Below, one piece after another: positions 36,448 to 50,986 of a DNA stretch of 64,000 nucleotides (within the stretch, counting starts at the first letter, position 1; every line of letters begins with the position of its first letter). The DNA is from Henricia sp. BOLD:AAB3569 (lineage: Eukaryota > Echinodermata > Asteroidea > Spinulosida > Echinasteridae): assembly GCA_037783545.1 (NCBI GenBank), contig JBBELK010000391.1:124001-188000 (forward strand). Direction: 5' to 3'. A program made the translations under genes and the position numbers. Below the pieces are notes generated by a model. The model saw nothing but the letters and a program-made list of their open reading frames with translations. It had not been told where the DNA came from and made no database searches.

Positions 36448-38776
36448 ACCGACCGAGTTATCGTTGAATCTAGCAAAAACTCCCTGCCGTCACAGTTTTC
36501 GCTCAAGCAGATGCCGCTTTCGGGAAACATTGCGTCCGAAGTGGTCGCTATTTTGGAACTAAAGGAATGTCCAGACAAACTTGAAATCTTGCCTGCTTTA
36601 ACAACTCTATATCCCAAACGTATTCTGCAAATTTGAGCAATTTCCCGTTTAAACCGACCGAGTTATTGTCGAATCTAGCAAAAACTCCCCTGCCGGCACA
36701 TTTTTCGCACAAGCAGACGCCGCTTTCGGAAAACATTGCGTCTGAAGTGGTCGCTATTTTGGAACTGAAGGAATGTCCAGACAAATTTGAAATTTTGCCT
36801 GCTTTAACAACTCTATATCCCAAACGTATTCTGCAAATTTCAGCAATTTCCCGTTTAAACCGACCGAGTTATCGGTGAATCTAGCAAAAACTCCCTGCCG
36901 GCACAGTTTTCGCACAACCGGACGCCTCTTTCCGGAAACATTCCATCTGAAGTGGTCGCTATTTTGGAACTGAAGGAATTTCCAGACAAACTTCAAATTG
37001 TGCCTGCTAAAACAACTCTATATCCCAAACGTATTCTTCAAATTTCAGCAATTTCCCGTTTAAACCGACCGAGTTATCGTCCGATATAGCAAAAACTCTC
37101 TGCCGGCACAGTTTTCGCACAACCGGACGCCGCTTTCGGAAAACATTGCGTCTGAAGTGGTCGCTATTTTGGAACTGAAGGAATGTCCAGACAAATTTGA
37201 AATTTTGACTGCTTTAACAACTCTATATCCCAAACGTATTCTGCAAATTTCAGCAATTTCCCGTTTAAACCGACCGAGTTATCGGTGAATCTAGCAAAAA
37301 CTCCCTGCCGGCACAGTTTTCGCACAAGCAGACGCCGCTTTCCGGAAACATTCCATCTGAAGTGGTCGCTATTTTGGAACTGAAGGAATGTCCAGACAAA
37401 CTTCAAATTGTGCCTGCTAAAACAACTCTATATCCCAAACGTATTCTGCAAATTTCAGCAATTTCCCGTTTAAACCAACCGAGTTATCGTTGAATCTAGC
37501 AAAAACTCCCTGCCGTCACAGTTTTCGCTCAAGCAGATGCCGCTTTCGGGAAACATTGCGTCCGAAGTGGTCGCTATTCTGGAACTAAAGGAATGTCCAG
37601 ACAAACTTGAAATCTTGCCTGCTTTAACAACTCTATATCCCAAACGTATTCTGCAAATTTCAGCAATTTCCCGTTTAAACCGACCGAGTTATTGTCAAAT
37701 CTAGCAAAAACTCCCCTGCCGGCACATTTTTCGCACAAGCAGACGCCGCTTTCGGAAAACATTGCGTCTGAAGTGGTCGCTATTTTGGAACTGAAGGAAT
37801 GTCCAGACAAATTTGAAATTTTGCCTGCTTTAACAACTCTATATCCCAAACGTATTCTGCAAATTTCAGCAATTTCCCGTTTAAACCGACCGAGTTATCG
37901 TCCAATATAGCAAAAACTCTCTGCCGGCACAGTTTTCGCACAACCGGACGCCGCTTTCCGGAAACATTCCATCTGAAGTGGTCGCTATTTTGGAACTGAA
38001 GGAATGTCCAGACAAACTTCAAATTGTGCCTGCTAAAACAACTCTATATCCCAAACGTATTCTGCAAATTTCAGCAATTTCCCGTTTAAACCGACCGAGT
38101 TATCGTTGAATCTAGCAAAAACTCCCTGCCGTCACAGTTTTCGCTCAAGCAGATGCCGCTTTCGGGAAACATTGCGTCCGAAGTGGTCGCTATTTTGGAA
38201 CTAAAGGAATGTCCAGACAAACTTGAAATCTTGCCTGCTTTAACAACTCTATATCCCAAACGTATTCTGCAAATTTGAGCAATTTCCCGTTTAAACCGAC
38301 CGAGTTATTGTCGAATCTAGCAAAAACTCCCCTGCCGGCACATTTTTCGCACAAGCAGACGCCGCTTTCGGAAAACATTGCGTCTGAAGTGGTCGCTATT
38401 TTGGAACTGAAGGAATGTCCAGACAAATTTGAAATTTTGCCTGCTTTAACAACTCTATATCCCAAACGTTTTCTGCAAATTTCAGCAATTTCCCGTTTAA
38501 ACCGACCGAGTTATCGGTGAATCTAGCAAAAACTCCCTGCCGGCACAGTTTTCGCACAACCGGACGCCTCTTTCCGGAAACATTCCATCTGAAGTGGTCG
38601 CTATTTTGGAACTGAAGGAATTTCCAGACAAACTTCAAATTGTGCCTGCTAAAACAACTCTATATCCCAAACGTATTCTTCAAATTTCAGCAATTTCCCG
38701 TTTAAACCGACCGAGTTATCGTCCGATATAGCAAAAACTCTCTGCCGGCACAGTTTTCGCACAACCGGACGCCGCT
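36307..38776 (+). repeat. 1,642-bp offset repeat (8 monomers), 828 bp shared
   Basis: 36,307-37,134 recurs at 37,949-38,776 with an offset of 1,642 bp (eight monomers plus two). The pair shares the ATTTGAGCAATTT variant (near 36,631 and 38,273), which occurs in only four monomers in the window, the other two being in the 43-51 kb copy. Confidence 0.75.
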
Positions 38777-39176
38777 TTCCGGAAACATTCCATCTGAAGT
38801 GGTCGCTATTTTGGAACTGAAGGAATGTCCAGACAAACTTCAAATTGTGCCTGTTAAAACAACTCTATATCCCAAACGTATTCTGCAAATTTCAGCAATT
38901 TCCCGTTTAAACCGACCGAGTTATCGTTGAATCTAGCAAAAACTCCCTGCCGTCACAGTTTTCGCTCAAGCAGATGCCGCTTTCGGGAAACATTGCGTCC
39001 GAAGTGGTCGCTATTTTGAAATTTTGCCTGCTTTAACAACTCTATATCCCAAACGTATTCTGCAAATTTCAGCAATTTCCCGTTTAAACCGACCGAGTTA
39101 TCGGTGAATCTAGCAAAAACTCCCTGCCGGCACAGTTTTCGCACAAGCAGACGCCTCTTTCCGGAAACATTCCATC

Positions 39177-41206
39177 TGAAGTGGTCGCTATTTTGGAACT
39201 GAAGGAATTTCCAGACAAACTTCAAATTGTGCCTGCTAAAACAACTCTATATCCCAAACGTATTCTTCAAATTTCAGCAATTTCCCGTTTAAACCGACCG
39301 AGTTATCGTCCGATATAGCAAAAACTCTCTGCCGGCACAGTTTTCGCACAACCGGACGCCGCTTTCCGGAAACATTCCATCTGAAGTGGTCGCTATTTTG
39401 GAACTGAAGGAATGTCCAGACAAACTTCAAATTTTGCCTGCTTTAAACAACTCTATATCCCAAACGTATTCTGCAAATTTCAGCAATTTCCCGTTTAAAC
39501 CGACCGAGTTATCGTTGAATCTAGCAAAAACTCCCTGCCGTCACAGTTTTCGCTCAAGCAGATGCCGCTTTCGGGAAACATTGCGTCCGAAGTGGTCGCT
39601 ATTTTGAAATTTTGCCTGCTTTAACAACTCTATATCCCAAACGTATTCTGCAAATTTCAGCAATTTCCCGTTTAAACCGACCGAGTTATCGGTGAATCTA
39701 GCAAAAACTCCCTGCCGTCACAGTTTTCGCACAAGCAGATGCCGCTTTCGGGAAACATTGCGTCCGAAGTGGTCGCTATTTCGGAACTGAAGGAATGTCC
39801 AGACAAACTTGAAATTTTGACTGCTTTAACAACTCTATATCCCAAACGTATTCTGCAAATTTCAGCAATTTCCCGTTTAAACCGAACAAGTTATCGTTGA
39901 ATCTAGCAAAAACTCCCTGCCGTCACAGTTTTCGCACAAGCAGATGCCGCTTTCGTGAAACATTGCGTCCGAAGTGGTCGCTATTTTGGAACTGAAGGAA
40001 TGTCCAGACAAACTTCAAATTTTGCCTGCTTTAAACAACTCTATATCCCAAACGTATTCTGCAAATTTCAGCAATTTCCCGTTTAAACCGACCGAGTTAT
40101 TGTCGAATCTAGCAAAAACTCCCCTGCCGGCACATTTTTCGCACAAGCAGACGCCGCTTTCGGAAAACATTGCGTCTGAAGTGGTCGCTATTTTGGAACT
40201 GAAGGAATTTCCAGACAAACTTCAAATTGTGCCTGCTAAAACAACTCTATATCCCAAACGTATTCTTCAAATTTCAGCAATTTCCCGTTTAAACCGACCG
40301 AGTTATCGTCCGATATAGCAAAAACTCTCTGCCGGCACAGTTTTCGCACAACCGGACGCCGCTTTCCGGAAACATTCCATCTGAAGTGGTCGCTATTTTG
40401 GAACTGAAGGAATGTCCAGACAAACTTCAAATTTTGCCTGCTTTAAACAACTCTATATCCCAAACGTATTCTGCAAATTTCAGCAATTTCCCGTTTAAAC
40501 CGACCGAGTTATCGTTGAATCTAGCAAAAACTCCCTGCCGTCACAGTTTTCGCTCAAGCAGATGCCGCTTTCGGGAAACATTGCGTCCGAAGTGGTCGCT
40601 ATTTTGAAATTTTGCCTGCTTTAACAACTCTATATCCCAAACGTATTCTGCAAATTTCAGCAATTTCCCGTTTAAACCGACCGAGTTATCGGTGAATCTA
40701 GCAAAAACTCCCTGCCGTCACAGTTTTCGCACAAGCAGATGCCGCTTTCGGGAAACATTGCGTCCGAAGTGGTCGCTATTTCGGAACTGAAGGAATGTCC
40801 AGACAAACTTGAAATTTTGACTGCTTTAACAACTCTATATCCCAAACGTATTCTGCAAATTTCAGCAATTTCCCGTTTAAACCGAACAAGTTATCGTTGA
40901 ATCTAGCAAAAACTCCCTGCCGTCACAGTTTTCGCACAAGCAGATGCCGCTTTCGTGAAACATTGCGTCCGAAGTGGTCGCTATTTTGGAACTGAAGGAA
41001 TGTCCAGACAAACTTCAAATTTTGCCTGCTTTAAACAACTCTATATCCCAAACGTATTCTGCAAATTTCAGCAATTTCCCGTTTAAACCGACCGAGTTAT
41101 TGTCGAATCTAGCAAAAACTCCCCTGCCGGCACATTTTTCGCACAAGCAGACGCCGCTTTCGGAAAACATTGCGTCTGAAGTGGTCGCTATTTTGGAACT
41201 GAAGGA
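39177..41206 (+). repeat. 1,000-bp (5-monomer) higher-order repeat, two copies
   Basis: Copies are about 39,177-40,176 and 40,177-41,176, continuing to about 41,206. The length equals five monomers, one of them 177 bp, plus three single-base insertions. The two look identical by eye over most of their length. The matching place in the 43-51 kb segment does not have this pair, so it probably arose after the 8.5-kb duplication or was lost from the other copy. Confidence 0.85.
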
Positions 41207-41542
41207 ATGTCCAGACAAATTTGAAATTTTGCCTGCTTTAACAACTCTTATCCCAAACGTATTCTGCAAATTTCAGCAATTTCCCGTTTAAACCGACCGA
41301 GTTATCGTCCAATCTAGCAAAAACTCCCTGCCGGCACAGTTTTCGCACAACCGGACGCCGCTTTCCGGAAACATTCCATCTGAAGTGGTCGATATTTTGG
41401 AACTAAAGGAATATCCAGACAAACTTCAGATGTTGCCTGCTAAAACAACTCTATATCCCAAACGTATTCTGCAAATTTCAGCAATTTCCCGTTTAAACCG
41501 ACCGAGTTATTGTCGAATCTAGCAAAAACTCCCCTGCCGGCA

Positions 41543-41556
41543 CCTTTTTTTGCACA
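41543..41556 (+). repeat. T7-run marker monomer
   Basis: CACCTTTTTTTGCAC replaces CACATTTTTCGCAC. The same variant is present near 49,671, 54,160, 58,058 and 60,931. Its spacing tracks the 8,128-, 4,488- and 2,873-bp repeats. It does not occur left of 41 kb. Confidence 0.88.
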
Positions 41557-42896
41557 AGCAGACGCCGCTTTCGGAAAACATTGCGTCTGAAGTGGTCGCT
41601 ATTTTGGAACTGAGGGAATGTCCAGACAAATTTGAAATTTTGCCTGCTTTAACAACTCTATATCCCAAACGTATTCTGCAAATTTCAGCAATTTCCCGTT
41701 TAAACCGACCGAGTTATTGGTGAATCTAGCAAAAACTCCCTGCCGGCACAGTTTTCGCACAAGCAGACGCCGCTTTCCGGAAACATTCCATCTGAAGTGG
41801 TCGCTATTTTGGAACTGAAGGAATGTCCAGACAAACTTCAAATTGTGCCTGCTAAAACAACTCTATATCCCAAACGTATTCTGCAAATTTCAGCAATTTC
41901 CCGTTTAAACCGACCGAGTTATCGTTGAATCTAGCAAAAACTCCCTGCCGTCACAGTTTTCGCACAAGCAGATGCCGCTTTCGGGAAACATTGCGTCCGA
42001 AGTGGTCGCTATTTTGGAACTGAAGGAATGTCCAGACAAACTTGAAATTTTGACTGCTTTAATAACTCTATATCCCAAACGTATTCTGCAAATTTCAGCA
42101 ATTTCCCGTTTAAACCGACCAAGTTATCGTTGAGTCTAGCAAAAACTCCCTGCCGTCACAGTTTTCGCACAAGCAGATGCCGCTTTTGTGAAACATTGCG
42201 TCCGAAGTGGTCGCTATTTTGGAACTGAAGGAATGTCCAGACAAACTTGAAATTTTGACTGCTTTAACAACTCTATATCCCAAACGTATTCTGCAAATTT
42301 CAGCAATTTCCCGTTTAAACCGAACAAGTTATCGTTGAATCTAGCAAAAACTCCCTGCCGTCACAGTTTTCGCACAAGCAGATGCCGCTTTCGGGAAACA
42401 TTGCGTCCGAAGTGGTCGCTATTTTGGAACTGAAGGAATGTCCAGACAAACTTGAAATTTTGACTGCTTTAACAACTCTATATCCCAAACGTATTCTGCA
42501 AATTTCAGCAATTTCCCGTTTAAACCGAACAAGTTATCGTTGAACCTAGCAAAAACTCCATGCCGGCACAGTTTTCGCACAAGCAGACGCCGCTTCCCGG
42601 AAACATTCCATCTGAAGTGGTCGCTATTTTGGAACTGAAGGAATGTCCAGACAAACTTCAAATTGTGCCTGCTAAAACAACTCTATATCCCAAACGTATT
42701 CTGCAAATTTCAGCAATTTCCCGTTTAAACCGACCGAGTTATTGTCGAATCTAGCAAAAACTCCCCTGCCGGCACATTTTTCGCACAAGCAGACGCCGCT
42801 TTCGGAAAACATTGCGTCTGAAGTGGTCGCTATTTTGGAACTGAAGGAATGTCCAGACAAACTTCAAATTGTGCCTGCTAAAACAACTCTATATCC

Positions 42897-45800
42897 CAAA
42901 CGTATTCTGCAAATTTCAGCAATTTCCCGTTTAAACCGACCGAGTTATCGTTGAATCTAGCAAAAACTCCCTGCCGTCACAGTTTTCGCTCAAGCAGATG
43001 CCGCTTTCGGGAAACATTGCGTCCGAAGTGGTCGCTATTTTGGAACTGAAGGAATGTCCAGACAAACTTCAAATTGTGCCTGCTAAAACAACTCTATATC
43101 CCAAACGTATTCTTCAAATTTCAGCAATTTCCCGTTTAAACCGACCGAGTTATCGTCCAATATAGCAAAAACTCTCTGCCGGCACAGTTTTCGCACAACC
43201 GGACGCCGCTTTCCGGAAACATTCCATCTGAAGTGGTCGCTATTTTGGAACTGAAGGAATTTCCAGACAAACTTGAAATTTTGCCTGCTTTAATAACTAT
43301 ATATCCCAAACGTATTCTGCAAATTTCAGCAATTTCCCGTTTAAACCGACCGAGTTATCGGTGAATCTAGCAAAAACTCCCTGCCGGCACAGTTTTCGCA
43401 CAAGCAGACGCCACTTTCCGGAAACATTCCATCTGAAGTGGTCGCTATTTTGGAACTGAAGGAATGTCCAGACAAACTTCAAATTGTGCCTGCTAAAACA
43501 ACTCTATATCCCAAACGTATTCTGCAAATTTCAGCAATTTCCCGTTTAAACCGAACAAGTTATCGTTGAATCTAGCAAAAACTCCCTGCCGTCACAGTTT
43601 TCGCACAAGCAGATGCCGCTTTCGTAAAAAACATTGCGTCCGAAGTGGTCGCTATTTTGGAACTGAAGGAATGTCCAGACAAACTTCAAATTTTGCCTGC
43701 TTTAAACAACTCTATATCCCAAACGTATTCTGCAAATTTCAGCAATTTCCCGTTTAAACCAACCGAGTTATCGTCCAATCTAGCAAAAACTCCCCTGCCG
43801 GCACATTTTTTGCACAAGCAGACGCCGCTTTCGGAAAACATTGCGTCTGAAGTGGTCGCTATTTTGGAACTGAGGGAATGTCCAGACAAATTTGAAATTT
43901 TGCCTACTTTAACAACTCTATATCCCAAACGTATTCTGCAAATTTCAGCAATTTCCCGTTTAAACCGACCGAGTTATCGTTGAATCTAGCAAAAACTCCC
44001 TGCCGTCACAGTTTTCGCTCAAGCAGATGCCGCTTTCGGGAAACATTGCGTCCGAAGTGGTCGCTATTTTGGAACTAAAGGAATGTCCAGACAAACTTGA
44101 AATCTTGCCTGCTTTAACAACTCTATATCCCAAACGTATTCTGCAAATTTCAGCAATTTCCCGTTTAAACCGACCGAGTTATTGTCGAATCTAGCAAAAA
44201 CTCCCCTGCCGGCACATTTTTCGCACAAGCAGACGCCGCTTTCGGAAAACATTGCGTCTGAAGTGGTCGCTATTTTGGAACTGAGGGAATGTCCAGACAA
44301 ATTTGAAATTTTGCCTGCTTTAACAACTCTATATCCCAAACGTATTCTGCAAATTTCAGCAATTTCCCGTTTAAACCGACCGAGTTATCGTTGAATCTAG
44401 CAAAAACTCCCTGCCGTCACAGTTTTCGCTCAAGCAGATGCCGCTTTCGGGAAACATTGCGTCCGAAGTGGTCGCTATTTTGGAACTGAAGGAATGTCCA
44501 GACAAACTTCAAATTGTGCCTGCTAAAACAACTCTATATCCCAAACGTATTCTTCAAATTTCAGCAATTTCCCGTTTAAACCGACCGAGTTATCGTCCAA
44601 TATAGCAAAAACTCTCTGCCGGCACAGTTTTCGCACAACCGGACGCCGCTTTCCGGAAACATTCCATCTGAAGTGGTCGCTATTTTGGAACTGAAGGAAT
44701 TTCCAGACAAACTTGAAATTTTGCCTGCTTTAACAACTATATATCCCAAACGTATTCTGCAAATTTCAGCAATTTCCCGTTTAAACCGACCGAGTTATCG
44801 GTGAATCTAGCAAAAACTCCCTGCCGGCACAGTTTTCGCACAAGCAGACGCCGCTTTCCGGAAACATTCCATCTGAAGTGGTCGCTATTTTGGAACTGAA
44901 GGAATGTCCAGACAAACTTCAAATTGTGCCTGCTAAAACAACTCTATATCCCAAACGTATTCTGCAAATTTCAGCAATTTCCCGTTTAAACCGACCGAGT
45001 TATCGTTGAATCTAGCAAAAACTCCCTGCCGTCACAGTTTTCGCTCAAGCAGATGCCGCTTTCGGGAAACATTGCGTCCGAAGTGGTCGCTATTTTGGAA
45101 CTAAAGGAATGTCCAGACAAACTTGAAATCTTGCCTGCTTTAACAACTCTATATCCCAAACGTATTCTGCAAATTTGAGCAATTTCCCGTTTAAACCGAC
45201 CGAGTTATTGTCGAATCTAGCAAAAACTCCCCTGCCGGCACATTTTTCGCACAAGCAGACGCCGCTTTCGGAAAACATTGCGTCTGAAGTGGTCGCTATT
45301 TTGGAACTGAAGGAATGTCCAGACAAATTTGAAATTTTGCCTGCTTTAACAACTCTATATCCCAAACGTATTCTGCAAATTTCAGCAATTTCCCGTTTAA
45401 ACCGACCGAGTTATCGGTGAATCTAGCAAAAACTCCCTGCCGGCACAGTTTTCGCACAACCGGACGCCTCTTTCCGGAAACATTCCATCTGAAGTGGTCG
45501 CTATTTTGGAACTGAAGGAATTTCCAGACAAACTTCAAATTGTGCCTGCTAAAACAACTCTATATCCCAAACGTATTCTTCAAATTTCAGCAATTTCCCG
45601 TTTAAACCGACCGAGTTATCGTCCGATATAGCAAAAACTCTCTGCCGGCACAGTTTTCGCACAACCGGACGCCGCTTTCCGGAAACATTCCATCTGAAGT
45701 GGTCGCTATTTTGGAACTGAAGGAATTTCCAGACAAACTTCAAATTGTGCCTGCTAAAACAACTCTATATCCCAAACGTATTCTTCAAATTTCAGCAATT

Positions 45801-48800
45801 TCCCGTTTAAACCGACCGAGTTATCGTCCGATATAGCAAAAACTCTCTGCCGGCACAGTTTTCGCACAACCGGACGCCGCTTTCCGGAAACATTCCATCT
45901 GAAGTGGTCGCTATTTTGGAACTGAAGGAATGTCCAGACAAACTTCAAATTGTGCCTGCTAAAACAACTCTATATCCCAAACGTATTCTGCAAATTTCAG
46001 CAATTTCCCGTTTAAACCGACCGAGTTATCGTTGAATCTAGCAAAAACTCCCTGCCGTCACAGTTTTCGCTCAAGCAGATGCCGCTTTCGGGAAACATTG
46101 CGTCCGAAGTGGTCGCTATTTTGGAACTGAAGGAATTTCCAGACAAACTTGAAATTTTGCCTGCTTTAACAACTCTATATCCCAAACGTATTCTGCAAAT
46201 TTCAGCAATTTCCCGTTTAAACCGACCGAGTTATCGGTGAATCTAGCAAAAACTCCCTGCCGGCACAGTTTTCGCACAAGCAGACGCCGCTTTCCGGAAA
46301 CATTCCATCTGAAGTGGTCGCTATTTTGGAACTGAAGGAATGTCCAGACAAACTTCAAATTGTGCCTGCTAAAACAACTCTATATCCCAAACGTATTCTG
46401 CAAATTTCAGCAATTTCCCGTTTAAACCGACCGAGTTATCGTTGAATCTAGCAAAAACTCCCTGCCGTCACAGTTTTCGCTCAAGCAGATGCCGCTTTCG
46501 GGAAACATTGCGTCCGAAGTGGTCGCTATTTTGGAACTAAAGGAATGTCCAGACAAACTTGAAATCTTGCCTGCTTTAACAACTCTATATCCCAAACGTA
46601 TTCTGCAAATTTGAGCAATTTCCCGTTTAAACCGACCGAGTTATTGTCGAATCTAGCAAAAACTCCCCTGCCGGCACATTTTTCGCACAAGCAGACGCCG
46701 CTTTCGGAAAACATTGCGTCTGAAGTGGTCGCTATTTTGGAACTGAAGGAATGTCCAGACAAATTTGAAATTTTGCCTGCTTTAACAACTCTATATCCCA
46801 AACGTTTTCTGCAAATTTCAGCAATTTCCCGTTTAAACCGACCGAGTTATCGGTGAATCTAGCAAAAACTCCCTGCCGGCACAGTTTTCGCACAACCGGA
46901 CGCCTCTTTCCGGAAACATTCCATCTGAAGTGGTCGCTATTTTGGAACTGAAGGAATTTCCAGACAAACTTCAAATTGTGCCTGCTAAAACAACTCTATA
47001 TCCCAAACGTATTCTTCAAATTTCAGCAATTTCCCGTTTAAACCGACCGAGTTATCGTCCGATATAGCAAAAACTCTCTGCCGGCACAGTTTTCGCACAA
47101 CCGGACGCCGCTTTCCGGAAACATTCCATCTGAAGTGGTCGCTATTTTGGAACTGAAGGAATGTCCAGACAAACTTCAAATTGTGCCTGTTAAAACAACT
47201 CTATATCCCAAACGTATTCTGCAAATTTCAGCAATTTCCCGTTTAAACCGACCGAGTTATCGTTGAATCTAGCAAAAACTCCCTGCCGTCACAGTTTTCG
47301 CTCAAGCAGATGCCGCTTTCGGGAAACATTGCGTCCGAAGTGGTCGCTATTTTGAAATTTTGCCTGCTTTAACAACTCTATATCCCAAACGTATTCTGCA
47401 AATTTCAGCAATTTCCCGTTTAAACCGACCGAGTTATCGGTGAATCTAGCAAAAACTCCCTGCCGGCACAGTTTTCGCACAAGCAGACGCCTCTTTCCGG
47501 AAACATTCCATCTGAAGTGGTCGCTATTTTGGAACTGAAGGAATTTCCAGACAAACTTCAAATTGTGCCTGCTAAAACAACTCTATATCCCAAACGTATT
47601 CTTCAAATTTCAGCAATTTCCCGTTTAAACCGACCGAGTTATCGTCCGATATAGCAAAAACTCTCTGCCGGCACAGTTTTCGCACAACCGGACGCCGCTT
47701 TCCGGAAACATTCCATCTGAAGTGGTCGCTATTTTGGAACTGAAGGAATGTCCAGACAAACTTTAAATTGTGCCTGTTAAAACAACTCTATATCCCAAAC
47801 GTATTCTGCAAATTTCAGCAATTTCCCGTTTAAACCGACCGAGTTATCGTTGAATCTAGCAAAAACTCCCTGCCGTCACAGTTTTCGCTCAAGCAGATGC
47901 CGCTTTCGGGAAACATTGCGTCCGAAGTGGTCGCTATTTTGAAATTTTGCCTGCTTTAACAACTCTATATCCCAAACGTATTCTGCAAATTTCAGCAATT
48001 TCCCGTTTAAACCGACCGAGTTATCGGTGAATCTAGCAAAAACTCCCTGCCGGCACAGTTTTCGCACAAGCAGATGCCGCTTTCCGGAAACATTCCATCT
48101 GAAGTGGTCGCTATTTTGGAACTGAAGGAATGTCCAGACAAACTTTAAATTGTGCCTGCTAAAACAACTCTATATCCCAAACGTATTCTGCAAATTTCAG
48201 CAATTTCCCGTTTAAACCGACCGAGTTATCGTTGAATCTAGCAAAAACTCCCTGCCGTCACAGTTTTCGCACAAGCAGATGCCGCTTTCGGGAAACATTG
48301 CGTCCGAAGTGGTCGCTATTTCGGAACTGAAGGAATGTCCAGACAAACTTGAAATTTTGACTGCTTTAACAACTCTATATCCCAAACGTATTCTGCAAAT
48401 TTCAGCAATTTCCCGTTTAAACCGAACAAGTTATCGTTGAATCTAGCAAAAACTCCCTGCCGTCACAGTTTTCGCACATGCAGATGCCGCTTTCGTGAAA
48501 CATTGCGTCCGAAGTGGTCGCTATTTTGGAACTGAAGGAATGTCCAGACAAACTTCAAATTTTGCCTGCTTTAAACAACTCTATATCCCAAACGTATTCT
48601 GCAAATTTCAGCAATTTCCCGTTTAAACCGACCGAGTTATCGTTGAATCTAGCAAAAACTCCCTGCCGTCACAGTTTTCGCTCAAGCAGATGCCGCTTTC
48701 GGGAAACATTGCGTCCGAAGTGGTCGCTATTTTGAAATTTTGCCTGCTTTAACAACTCTATATCCCAAACGTATTCTGCAAATTTCAGCAATTTCCCGTT

Positions 48801-50986
48801 TAAACCGACCGAGTTATCGGTGAATCTAGCAAAAACTCCCTGCCGTCACAGTTTTCGCACAAGCAGATGCCGCTTTCGGGAAACATTGCGTCCGAAGTGG
48901 TCGCTATTTCGGAACTGAAGGAATGTCCAGACAAACTTGAAATTTTGACTGCTTTAACAACTCTATATCCCAAACGTATTCTGCAAATTTCAGCAATTTC
49001 CCGTTTAAACCGAACAAGTTATCGTTGAATCTAGCAAAAACTCCCTGCCGTCACAGTTTTCGCACAAGCAGATGCCGCTTTCGTGAAACATTGCGTCCGA
49101 AGTGGTCGCTATTTTGGAACTGAAGGAATGTCCAGACAAACTTCAAATTTTGCCTGCTTTAAACAACTCTATATCCCAAACGTATTCTGCAAATTTCAGC
49201 AATTTCCCGTTTAAACCGACCGAGTTATTGTCGAATCTAGCAAAAACTCCCCTGCCGGCACATTTTTCGCACAAGCAGACGCCGCTTTCGGAAAACATTG
49301 CGTCTGAAGTGGTCGCTATTTTGGAACTGAAGGAATGTCCAGACAAATTTGAAATTTTGCCTGCTTTAACAACTCTTATCCCAAACGTATTCTGCAAATT
49401 TCAGCAATTTCCCGTTTAAACCGACCGAGTTATCGTCCAATCTAGCAAAAACTCCCTGCCGGCACAGTTTTCGCACAACCGGACGCCGCTTTCCGGAAAC
49501 ATTCCATCTGAAGTGGTCGATATTTTGGAACTAAAGGAATATCCAGACAAACTTCAGATTTTGCCTGCTAAAACAACTCTATATCCCAAACGTATTCTGC
49601 AAATTTCAGCAATTTCCCGTTTAAACCGACCGAGTTATTGTCGAATCTAGCAAAAACTCCCCTGCCGGCACCTTTTTTTGCACAAGCAGACGCCGCTTTC
49701 GGAAAACATTGCGTCTGAAGTGGTCGCTATTTTGGAACTGAGGGAATGTCCAGACAAATTTGAAATTTTGCCTGCTTTAACAACTCTATATCCCAAACGT
49801 ATTCTGCAAATTTCAGCAATTTCCCGTTTAAACCGACCGAGTTATTGGTGAATCTAGCAAAAACTCCCTGCCGGCACAGTTTTCGCACAAGCAGACGCCG
49901 CTTTCCGGAAACATTCCATCTGAAGTGGTCGCTATTTTGGAACTGAAGGAATGTCCAGACAAACTTCAAATTGTGCCTGCTAAAACAACTCTATATCCCA
50001 AACGTATTCTGCAAATTTCAGCAATTTCCCGTTTAAACCGACCGAGTTATCGTTGAATCTAGCAAAAACTCCCTGCCGTCACAGTTTTCGCACAAGCAGA
50101 TGCCGCTTTCGGGAAACATTGCGTCCGAAGTGGTCGCTATTTTGGAACTGAAGGAATGTCCAGACAAACTTGAAATTTTGACTGCTTTAATAACTCTATA
50201 TCCCAAACGTATTCTGCAAATTTCAGCAATTTCCCGTTTAAACCGACCAAGTTATCGTTGAGTCTAGCAAAAACTCCCTGCCGTCACAGTTTTCGCACAA
50301 GCAGATGCCGCTTTTGTGAAACATTGCGTCCGAAGTGGTCGCTATTTTGGAACTGAAGGAATGTCCAGACAAACTTGAAATTTTGACTGCTTTAACAACT
50401 CTATATCCCAAACGTATTCTGCAAATTTCAGCAATTTCCCGTTTAAACCGAACAAGTTATCGTTGAATCTAGCAAAAACTCCCTGCCGTCACAGTTTTCG
50501 CACAAGCAGATGCCGCTTTCGGGAAACATTGCGTCCGAAGTGGTCGCTATTTTGGAACTGAAGGAATGTCCAGACAAACTTGAAATTTTGACTGCTTTAA
50601 CAACTCTATATCCCAAACGTATTCTGCAAATTTCAGCAATTTCCCGTTTAAACCGAACAAGTTATCGTTGAACCTAGCAAAAACTCCATGCCGGCACAGT
50701 TTTCGCACAAGCAGACGCCGCTTCCCGGAAACATTCCATCTGAAGTGGTCGCTATTTTGGAACTGAAGGAATGTCCAGACAAACTTCAAATTGTGCCTGC
50801 TAAAACAACTCTATATCCCAAACGTATTCTGCAAATTTCAGCAATTTCCCGTTTAAACCGACCGAGTTATTGTCGAATCTAGCAAAAACTCCCCTGCCGG
50901 CACATTTTTCGCACAAGCAGACGCCGCTTTCGGAAAACATTGCGTCTGAAGTGGTCGCTATTTTGGAACTGAAGGAATGTCCAGAC
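42897..50986 (+). repeat. Long segment, about 8.1 kb, right copy
   Basis: Counterpart of 34,355-42,858. It contains its own rearrangements: a doubled CGTCCGATATAGC monomer near 45.6-45.9 kb and three 177-bp monomers near 47.35, 47.94 and 48.73 kb. Agreement ends near 50,986, where the tail reads AAATTTGAAATTTTGCC in place of AAACTTCAAATTGTGCC. Confidence 0.85.

Larger units (their letters stand above)
34355..42858 (+). repeat. Long segment, about 8.5 kb, left copy
   Basis: Repeated as 42,897-50,986. The offset is 8,542 bp for 34.4-37.1 kb, 8,336 bp for 38.2-39.2 kb and 8,128 bp for 40.4-42.9 kb. The left copy therefore holds about two more monomers in total, and the segments between anchors are rearranged. 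Shared rare variants include ATTTGAGCAATTT, AAACGTTTTCTGC, GTCGATATTTTGG, CACCTTTTTTTGCAC and GCTTCCCGGAAAC. Confidence 0.85.
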
